A DNA stretch of 64,000 bases from Rhodospirillales bacterium 24-66-33. Its GTDB lineage: Bacteria > Pseudomonadota > Alphaproteobacteria > Reyranellales > Reyranellaceae. Where the stretch lies: NCBI GenBank assembly GCA_002281855.1, contig NCHQ01000005.1, positions 240,077-304,076 of the forward strand. The letters run 5' to 3'. Under the pieces are notes generated by a model. The model saw nothing but the letters and a program-made list of their open reading frames with translations, made no database searches and was not told the origin of the DNA. Both the position numbers and the translations under genes were made by a program. Positions 15,131 through 24,300 of the stretch are shown piece after piece. How positions within the stretch are numbered: position 1 is the first letter of the stretch; every line of letters begins with the position of its first letter.

Positions 15131-18121
15131 CTATTTCGTCTCGATGATCTCCCGGACCCGCGTCGCCAAGGCTTCCATGGTGAAGGGCTTGGTGATGAGC
15201 GTCATCCCCGCGTGGAGCGAGTCGGCGGCGAGGGCTGCGTTCTCGGCATAGCCCGTCATGAACAAGACCTTGAGCTCGGGACGAAGGGCACGGGCCGCGT
15301 CCGCAACCTGCCGGCCGTTCAGCCCTGGTAGCCCGACATCGGTGATCAGCAGGTCGATGCGCTGCGCCGACTGCACGATCTCCAGGCCCTGCGGACCGTC
15401 GACTGCCTCGATGGCGCGGTAGCCGAGATCGGCCAGCACTTCGACGACCAGGCCGCGAACCACGGGCTCGTCCTCGACGACCAGCACGGTCTCGCCGGTT
15501 TCGGCCGACGCGGGCCCGGCCGCGTCCGCGGCGGTCTCGTCGTCGGCGTCCCCGTGGAAGCGCGGCAGGCAGAGGTGAACGGTCGTGCCGCGCCCGGGTT
15601 CGCTCTCGATCTGGGCATAGCCGTCGGACTGGCGCGCGAAGCCATAGATCATGGAAAGTCCCAGGCCGGTGCCTTGCCCTATGGGTTTGGTCGTGAAGAA
15701 GGGCTCGAATGCACGGGCAATCGTTTCGGCATCCATGCCGGTGCCGCTGTCGGTGACCGAGATGCAGACATAGTCGCCGGCCGCCCTGTCGGCATGCGCG
15801 GCCGCGGCCGCCTCGCCGACCTCCATGTTGTGGGTCGCGATGACCAGCTGCCCGCCTTCCGGCATGGCGTCCCGCGCATTGATGGCGAGGTTCAGGATGG
15901 CGGATTCCAGCTGGTTGGCGTCGCAGCGAGTCAGCCAGAGTCCGTCGGCCAGCCGCAATTCGAGATCGATCCTCTCGCCCAGCGTCCGCCGCAGCAGCTC
16001 CTCCATCGAACCCACCAGCGGGTTGATGTGGACAGGGCGGGGATCCAGCGGCTGCCGGCGGGCGAAGGCCAGCAGCCGGTGGGTGAGGGCGGCGGCGCGG
16101 TTGGCCGACGTCATGGCGCCGGTGATGAAGCGGTCGAGGTCGCCCAGCCGGCCTTGGCTGATACGCCGCTGGACGAGGTCCAGGCTGCCGGTGATGCCTT
16201 GCAGCAGATTGTTGAAATCGTGGGCGATGCCGCCGGTGAGCTGGCCGATCGCCTCCATCTTCTGGGCCTGGCGCAAAGCCTCCTCCGTCGCGCGCAGTTC
16301 AGCGGTCCGCGCCTCGACCCGTGCTTCGAGCGTGGCGTTGAGCGCGCGCAGCGCCGCCTCCGCCTCGCCGCGCTCGATCACCTGGCGGGTCCGTTCGGCG
16401 ACCTCTTCCATGAAGGCGACCTCGTCGGGTTGCCATCGACAGACCGGCCGGTCGTTGAGATAGACGATCGTGCGCAGGCGTCCGGCGCGCACGAAGGGCA
16501 CGACCAGAACGGCGCGCGTGTCGACCGCGCGCGCGGTGGCACGCGTCTCCTCCTCGTCGCTCAGCGGATCGGTCTGCAGGTCGTTCACCACAACCGTCTC
16601 GCCCGCGCCGAGCTTCTTCACGATCTTGACGCCGAAGGCATGGGCCGGGATGCGACCAAGCAGCGGCTGCGCACGGCCGTCGGTCCAGCAGACCGAATAG
16701 TCGAACACGTCCTCGACCGGATCGAGATGGCCGTAGCCCACGCGGCTGACGCCGAAGAAGCGACCCATCAGGGCGCAGGCTTCGTCCAGAGCCTTGTCCG
16801 TGTCGTTGCCGCGCAAGGCATCGCTGAGTTCGAGCATGAAGGCGTGACGCGCCTCGGCGATCTTGCGGGCGCTGATGTCGATGGCGGTGCCGACCGCGCG
16901 GTAGCACCTGCCGTCCGTGTCGAACAGACCTTTGCCCTTTGCCGCGATCCAGCGGACCACGCCGTCGTCGTGGCCGATCGTCCGGTACTGCACGTCGTAG
17001 GTTGCCCGGATCGCGGGATCGAGGGCCGCGCCGAACGCCCGCGTGGTGACGTCGCGGTCTTCGGGGTGGAGGCCGGCGTAGAAGTCGTCGAGCGTGCAGA
17101 CGGCGTCGGGTGAAAAGCCGAACATGGCCTTGGTGCGGGGCGACCAGGCCATTGTATCGGTGGTGAAATCGACGTCCCAGATGCCGATCTCAGCCGCCTC
17201 CGTGGTCAGTCGCAGCGATTCCTCGCTCAGCAGCGACTGCCGCTCGGCCTCCTTGTGGGCCGTGATGTCGTGGCCGCCGACGAAGATGCCGTAGACCTCG
17301 CCGGCCTCGTCGCGCATCGGTTCATAAAGGAAGTCGATGAGGCGTATGCTGGCATCGTTGCTGAGGCGAACGGGCATGGCCCGCGCGATGAAGCGCTCGC
17401 CGGTGCGGTATACCCGGTCCAGCAATTCGTAGAAGCCCTGGCCCTCGATTTCCGGCAGGGCGTCGCGCACGCTGCGGCCGATGAAGTCGCGCGGGCCGGT
17501 AATCGCGAGGTAGGCTTCGTTCACGTACTCGTAGACATGGTCGGGGCCGCTCAGGACGGCGATGAAGCCGGGCGCCTTCTGGAACATGCGGCGCTGGCGC
17601 TCGATTTCGGCCAGGAGCCGCTGCTCGGTGAGCACCTTCTGCGTGGTTTCGCTGCAGACCACCAACACGCCGCCCACGCCGTACGGTGCCTCGGCGTCGT
17701 CGATCGGACTGTAGCTGTAGGTCCAATAAACGTCTTCGCGGAGCCCATTGCGGGTGATCGGGACCAGGTGGTTCTCGTTCCAGGTGGCGCCTCGACCGGC
17801 CATTACCTGCTCGATCTGCGGCCCGATGATGGGCCAGATCTCCTCCCACACGGCGCGGCCGGGCCGGCCGAGCGAGGACGGATGGCGTTCCGGGCCGATC
17901 GAACGCCGATAGGCGTCGTTATAGAAACAGATGAGGTCCGGGCCCCACCAGATGTACATCGGGTGGCCGCAGTTCAGCATCAGCCGGACCGCGGTCCGCA
18001 GCGACTGCGGCCATCCGGCCGGGTCGCCGAGCGGGGTAGCCTTCCAGTCATGCGCCCGCATGAGCGCGCCCATCTCGCCGCCCCCGGCAAGAAAGCTCGT
18101 GTCGCGCTCGGATGAGGTCAT
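15131..18121 (-). CDS. Hybrid sensor histidine kinase (PAS-PAS-PAS-GAF-HisKA-HATPase-REC)
   Basis: A 996-residue soluble hybrid kinase. Three PAS-type domains occupy about residues 20-425, a GAF domain about 430-600, and a coiled-coil linker about 600-640. HisKA follows, with the phospho-acceptor His in GGIAHDFNNLLQG (about 645). The HATPase has NLAINARDAMP and GTGLGLSMIYGF. A receiver domain ends the protein (about 880-996), with the phospho-acceptor Asp in LLITDVGLPG. No transmembrane helix is seen, so it senses cytoplasmic cues. The PAS ligands are not predictable. No partner response regulator is adjacent; it lies 105 bp upstream of glsA on the same strand. Confidence 0.93.
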   Translation of the reverse strand: MTSSERDTSFLAGGGEMGALMRAHDWKATPLGDPAGWPQSLRTAVRLMLNCGHPMYIWWGPDLICFYNDAYRRSIGPERHPSSLGRPGRAVWEEIWPIIGPQIEQVMAGRGATWNENHLVPITRNGLREDVYWTYSYSPIDDAEAPYGVGGVLVVCSETTQKVLTEQRLLAEIERQRRMFQKAPGFIAVLSGPDHVYEYVNEAYLAITGPRDFIGRSVRDALPEIEGQGFYELLDRVYRTGERFIARAMPVRLSNDASIRLIDFLYEPMRDEAGEVYGIFVGGHDITAHKEAERQSLLSEESLRLTTEAAEIGIWDVDFTTDTMAWSPRTKAMFGFSPDAVCTLDDFYAGLHPEDRDVTTRAFGAALDPAIRATYDVQYRTIGHDDGVVRWIAAKGKGLFDTDGRCYRAVGTAIDISARKIAEARHAFMLELSDALRGNDTDKALDEACALMGRFFGVSRVGYGHLDPVEDVFDYSVCWTDGRAQPLLGRIPAHAFGVKIVKKLGAGETVVVNDLQTDPLSDEEETRATARAVDTRAVLVVPFVRAGRLRTIVYLNDRPVCRWQPDEVAFMEEVAERTRQVIERGEAEAALRALNATLEARVEARTAELRATEEALRQAQKMEAIGQLTGGIAHDFNNLLQGITGSLDLVQRRISQGRLGDLDRFITGAMTSANRAAALTHRLLAFARRQPLDPRPVHINPLVGSMEELLRRTLGERIDLELRLADGLWLTRCDANQLESAILNLAINARDAMPEGGQLVIATHNMEVGEAAAAAHADRAAGDYVCISVTDSGTGMDAETIARAFEPFFTTKPIGQGTGLGLSMIYGFARQSDGYAQIESEPGRGTTVHLCLPRFHGDADDETAADAAGPASAETGETVLVVEDEPVVRGLVVEVLADLGYRAIEAVDGPQGLEIVQSAQRIDLLITDVGLPGLNGRQVADAARALRPELKVLFMTGYAENAALAADSLHAGMTLITKPFTMEALATRVREIIETK

Positions 18122-18269
18122 GGCCGGACAGTATCGAATCGCGCCCCGCCTGCAAGCGCGACGGCGCCCGGTCGTCCCCTCAGATCACCCGCTGGATCCG
18201 CCGTCTTCGGCTTGGGACGCGCCCCATCAGGCGCGGCGCTTCCGCGCGCGGCAGACCCGCTTATCGGGA

Positions 18270-18299
18270 TTGCTTGAATAATCGATGCCCTTCTAGAGT
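18270..18299 (+). promoter_or_regulatory. Candidate sigma-70-type promoter for the autotransporter
   Basis: TTGCTT (18270-18275) and TAGAGT (18294-18299) are separated by 18 bases, in the 268-bp gap between the divergent kinase and autotransporter genes. The match is weak, and the start point would be about 85 bases before the TTG start codon. Confidence 0.25.
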
Positions 18300-18389
18300 G
18301 GCGCCGAGCGGGACTCCCCTTCTTCGCGGCATCAATTCACGTTTTTTCTGCAGCTTGCGTTGGGGCGCGCTGGCCGAGGAGTCCACCCC

Positions 18390-21300
18390 TTGAAGCTTGC
18401 ATCATGCTTCCGCCGTACGCTTCGGAATCGGCTCCTCTCCGGCGTGTGCTCGTACTCCGCCTGTCTCCTGCCAGGTCTGTTGCTCGCCGAACCGGCATTC
18501 GCGCAGGCTGGCGGCCGCCATGGCCAGCTGGGAGCAAACTCTCAAGTCGAATATGCGACGTTCGACGTCGTCGCCAACCTAGAGGGTGCGAGCGGCGCCG
18601 ATGGCGCGAACGGCGCTGCCGGTCCCGATGGGACCGGCGGCAACGGCAACGGGATGGGCGGCAAGACTACGGGCGGCAACGGCGCAGGCGCAGGTGGCAA
18701 CAATGCCCAGGGCGGCGATGGCGCCAGGGGCGGTGATGGGGATGCCGGCGGCAGTGCGCGGCAAACGACCCTGTCGATCGAGGATGTGACCGTTTCCGGC
18801 GGAGCCGGGGGCAGCGGGGGCGCCGGAGGTGACGGCGGAACCGGCAACGGCAGCAACGGTAATGGCAACGGCGGCAATGGCAATGCCGGGACCGGCAACA
18901 GCAACGGCGGCAATGACATGCCCGGCGACGGCAACGTCGATGGCGGAAGCGGGAACAACAGCGGCGGTAATGGCGGAAACGGCGTCGGGGCGGGCGGCAA
19001 CAATGCCCAGGGCGGCGATGGCGGCGGGGGCGGTGCCGGCGGGGCGGGCCTCAACGCGATGGATGCCGGAATCCAAATAAAGAACGGCGCCGTTTCCGGC
19101 GGCGCGGGAGGCAGCGGCGGCACAGGCGCCAACGGCGGGGCCGGCAACGGCGGTAATGGCAACGGCAATGGCGGCAACGGCAACGCCGGAAGCGGCAACA
19201 ACAACGGCGGCAACAACAACGGGGGCAGCGGCAACGCCAACGGCGGCAGCGGCAACAACAATGGCGGCAACGGCGGCAATGGAGTCGATGCCGGCGGCAA
19301 CGTCTCTACCGGCGGGAACGGCGGTCGCGGGGGCGATGGCGGCGCCGGCATCAGCGCGACGCACACCCGGATCCAGGTCGAGTACGGCGCCGTTTCCGGA
19401 GGGGCCGGCAGCAGCGGTGGCGTCGGAGGCAACGGCGGAGCCGGCAACGGCAGCAACGGCGACGGCAATGGCGGCAACGACAATGGCGGCGACAGCAACA
19501 ACAACGGCGGCAACAACAATGCCGGCAACGGCAACGCCAACGGTGGCAGCGGCAACAACAACACGGCCGGAAGCGGTCTCGATGGCAGCAATGGAACCGG
19601 CGGCGGCAGAAACAACGTCGACGGTGGGGCCGCAGGCAAAGGGGGTACCGGCGGAGCCGGCATAAGCGGGACATACCTCTCGATCAGCATGACCGAAGGC
19701 CTCGTTTCGGGAGGCGCCGGCGGCAGCGGTGGCGTCGGCGGTAACGGCGGGGCCGGCAATGGCGGCAACGGCAATGGCAATGGCGGTAACAACAACGCCG
19801 GAAGCAACAACAACAATGGCGGCAACGGCAACGGTGGCAGCGGCAACGTCAACGGGGGCAGCGGCAACAACAACGGCGGCAATGGCGGCAACGGCAACGA
19901 CGCCGGCGGCAATACCGCCCTCGGAGGCAGTGGCGGTGACGGAGGGGCCGGCGGGGCCGGCGTGGTTGGGGCCTACGTGATCCTCGACGCTCGGGGCGGA
20001 CGCATTGCCGGAGGCGCCGGCGGGAACGGTGGCGACGGCGGCAATGGCGGGGCGGGCAACGGCGGCAATGGCAACGGCAATGGCGGCAACAACAACGGGG
20101 GCAGCGGCAACAACAACGGCGGAAACGACAATGCCGGAGATGGCAACGGTGGCGGCGGCAGCAGCAACGGCAGCGGTCGCGCAGGAAACGACAATGGCGG
20201 CAATGGTGTTTCGGCCGGGGCCAACACCGTCGACGGCGGGCATGCGGGACACGGCGGCGACGGCGGCAATGGGCTGAGCCTCACTCGCTCCGCCATCACC
20301 GTGCGCGGCGGGAGCATTTCCGGCGGCGACGGCGGCGCGGGGGGAATCGGTGGCAACGGCGGGGGCGGCAACGGCGGCAACGGCACGAACAACAGCGGCA
20401 ACAACAACGCCGGCAGCGGCAACAATAACGGCGGGAACAACAACGGCGGCAACGGCAACGACAACGCCGGCAGCGGGAACGACAACGGCGCCACCGAAAA
20501 CGAAAACGGTGGAAACGGCAACGGCGCGGGCGCCAACAACGCCAACGGTGGCCGCGGCGGAGACGGCGGCGCCGGGGGCGCCGGCATCGCTGCGTCGAAT
20601 TCGACGATCCGTGCCGAAGCCGTAATTTTTTCTGGAGGAGCCGGCGGCGCCGGCGGCACCGGGGGCAATGGCGGAATCGGCAATGGCGGCAATGGCGACG
20701 GCAACGGCGGCAACAACGACGGCGGCAGCGGTAACAACAACGGCGGCAACAACAACGGCGGCAGCGGCAATGCCAACGGCGGCAGCGGCAACAACAATGG
20801 CGGCAACGGTGGCAACGGCGTGGGCGCCGGAGACAACAACAATGACGGCGGCCTCGCAGGCCGCGGCGGGGCGGGCGGCGCGGGTGTCAGCGCGACCAAA
20901 GCCACAATTCAGCTGACCGACGGAATTGTCTCCGGAGGCGCCGGCGGCGGCGGTGGTGTCGGAGGCAATGGCGGGGCCGGCAACGGCGGCAATGGCAACG
21001 GCAACGGCGGCAACAACAACGGCGGCAGCGGCAACAACAACGGCGGCAACTACAACGGCGGAAGCGGCAACGCCAACGCAGGCAGCAGCAACAACAACGG
21101 CAGCAATGGCGGCAACGGCGTCGGAGCCGGGGGCAACAACGCCAACGGTCGCGCCGGTGGCCAGGGCGGCGACGGCGGCGAGGGCGTGAGCGCGACCCAA
21201 GCGATCATCGACGTTCTGGGCGGCAGCATTTCCGGCGGGGTTGCAGGCGACGGCGGCATCGGCGGCAACGGCGGGGCCGGCAACGGCGGCAATGGCAACG

Positions 21301-24300
21301 GCAACGGAGGCAACAACAACGCCGGCAGTGGAAACAATAGCGGCGGCAACAACAACGGAGGCAGCGGCAACAGCGGCGGCGGCAGCGGAAACAACAACGG
21401 CGGGAGCGGAGACAATAACGGCGCGAATGGCGCGTCGGCCGGCAATAACAAGGTCAACGGCGGGGCGGGCGGAAACGGTGGAACCGGCGGCGGCGGCATC
21501 GACGGGGTATCCGCGATCGTCAGCATTCAGGACGCGAGCATCGCCGGCGGCAGCGGGGGCAACGGCGGCACCGGCGGCAATGGTGGTTCCGGCAACGGCG
21601 GCAACGGCACAGGCAACGGCGGCAACAACAACGCGGGAAGCGGCAACAACAACGGCGGCATCCAGAATGCCGGCAACGGCAACGACAATGGCGGCAGCGG
21701 CAACAACAACGGTGGCAGCGGCAACACCAACGGCGGCAATGGCGACCGGGCCGGCGGCAACAATGCCGACGGCGGCGCCGGCGGCAATGGCGGTGCGGGC
21801 GGGATCGGCATCAGCGGGACGCATGCTTGGATTTCGGTCAAGGCCGGAGCTGTTTCCGGCGGTAGCGGAGGCACTGGGGGTACCGGAGGCAACGGCGGCG
21901 CCGGCAACGGCGGCAACGGCAACGGCAACGGCGGCAACAACGACGCCGGAAGCGGGAACAACAACGGCGGCAACGACAACGGCGGTAGCGGCAACGACAA
22001 TGGCGGCAGCGGCAACCACAACGGCGGCAGTTCCAACAGCAATGCAGGCAATGGAAATGCGGCCGGTGGCAACACCGTCAACGGCGGTGCGGGCGGCAGC
22101 GGAGGGGACGGCGGTGCCGGCATCCGCGGGACGGTTGCGAGAATCCAGCTCGAAGACACGACCATCTCCGGCGGCGCCGGCGGCGCCGGCGGCATAGGCG
22201 GCAACGGCGGAGCCGGCAACGGTGGCAACGGCAACGGCAACAGCGGCAACGGCAATACCGGCACCGGCAACAACAATGGCGGCAACGACAACGTCGGAAG
22301 TGGCAACAACAACGGCGGCAGCGGCAACGACAATGGCGGCGGCGCGAACGACACGGGCGGTAATGGCGGCGCGGCCGGCGGCAACGTCGCCGACGGCGGC
22401 GCCGGAGGTCAGGGCGGGGCCGGCGGCGCTGGCCTTAGCGGGCTCGATGCCACGATCGATCTGAAGGGCGTGACCCTGTCCGCGGGCGCCGGCGGCAACG
22501 GCGGCACCGGCGGCCATGGCGGGGCCGGCAACGGCAGCAACGGCGACGGTAACGGCGGCAACAACGATGGCGGCAGCGGCAACAATAACGGCGGAAGCGG
22601 CAATGGTTTGAGCGGCAACGACAACCCCGGCAGCAACAACGATAACGGTGGCCACGGCGGGAACGGCGACGGCGGCGGCCTCAACAGCGTCAACGGAGGC
22701 AAAGGCGGAGACGGTGGCGCGGGCGGCGTCGGCATCGGCGGAACGAATGCCAATATCTCCGTGACGGATAGCCTGATTTCCGCCGGAGCGGGCGGCAACG
22801 GCGGTGACGGGGGCAATGGCGGCGCGGGCAACGGCGGCAATGGCAACGGTAACGGCGGTAACAACAACGCCGGCAGCGGCAACAACAACGGCGGCAACGA
22901 CAATGGCGCCGGGGGCAACAACAACGGCGGCAGCGGCAACAACAATGGCAACAATGGCGGCGACGGCGGCATGGGAGGCGGGAACAGGGCCGACGGTGGC
23001 GCCGGCGGGGCTGGCGGCGCGGGCGGCGCCGGCATCAGCGGCATCCATGCCAACATAGACGTGCAAGGCAGCCGCATTTCCGGCGGCGCGGGCGGAGCCG
23101 GCGGTGTGGGCAGCAGCGGAGGCGCGGGCAACGGCGGCAACGGCAATGGCAACGGCGGGAGCGGAAACGGCGGGAGCGGCAACAACAACGGCGGCAGTGG
23201 CAACCTGGGCGACGGCAACAACCTGGGCGGGAGTGGAAACGACAACGGAAACAATGGCGGCAACGGCAATGCGGCCGGCGGCAATACGGTGGATGGAGGC
23301 GCGGGAGGAAGCGGCGGGATCGGCGGGGCCGGCCTCAGCGGCACCGACGCCATTATCAGCGTCAGGAATTCAAGCATCGCAGGCGGCGCCGGAGGCCAAG
23401 GCGGTGTCGGGGGCAACGGCGGATCCGGCAACGGTGGAAATGGCAATGGCAATGGCGGCAACAACAATGCCGGCAGCGGGAACAACAACGGCGGCAACGA
23501 CAACGGCGGAAGCGGCAACAACAATGGCGGTAGCGGCAACAACAACGGGAACAATGGCGGCAGCGGGGACGCTGCCGGTGGCAACAGCTCTGCCGGTGGC
23601 ATAGGGGGCAATGGCGGTACCGGCGGCGCCGGCATCGCTGGATCGAATGCCACGATAGAAATGGAGAACGTGACCGTGTTCGCCGGCGCCGGGGGCAGCG
23701 GCGGCACCGGTGGCAACGGTGGCGCCGGCAATGGCGGCAACGGTAACGGCAATGGCGGCAACGGCAATGCCGGCAGCGGCAACAACAATGGCGGCAACGG
23801 CAATGTCGGCGGCGGCAACGACAATGTCGGAAGCGGCAACAACAACGATGGCAACGGCGGAAACGGCGTGGCGGCTGGCGGCAACGTGGCGGACGGCGGC
23901 GCCGGCGGCAGTGGCGGCGGCGGCGGTACGGGCATCGATGCCATTCGTGCGGAACTCTTCGTAAGAAATGGGACTGTGTCCGGTGGCGCGGGCGGCAGTG
24001 GCGGAACCGGCGGCAACGGCGGGGCCGGCAACGGCGGCAACGGCGTCGGTAACGGCGGCAACGGCAATTCTGGAAGCGGCAATGGCGGTCGCAGCATTGC
24101 CAGCAATTACAACGGCGGCAACGGCGTCGGAGCCGGAGGCAACCTTGCCGACGGCGGCAATGGCGGCGCCGGCGGGAATGGCGGCGCGGGTATCAACGCG
24201 ACGTCTGCCCGGGTCCGGCTGGAAAATGCCGCTGTTGCCGGCGGCTCAGGGGGTGGCGGCGGAATTGGTGGCAACGGGGGCGCCGGTAACGGCGGCAATG

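Noticed and set aside
14210..17113. Long plus-strand frames opposite the glutaminase and sensor kinase genes
   Set aside because: Antisense shadows of clear multi-domain proteins on the minus strand, with no recognisable motif.
18579..23066. A 1495-codon Ala/Val-rich open frame on the minus strand and several Pro/Leu-rich antisense frames through the autotransporter gene
   Set aside because: They mirror the GGC/AAC-rich repeat on the other strand, have no ribosome-binding site, signal or domain, and exist only because the repeat lacks stop codons.
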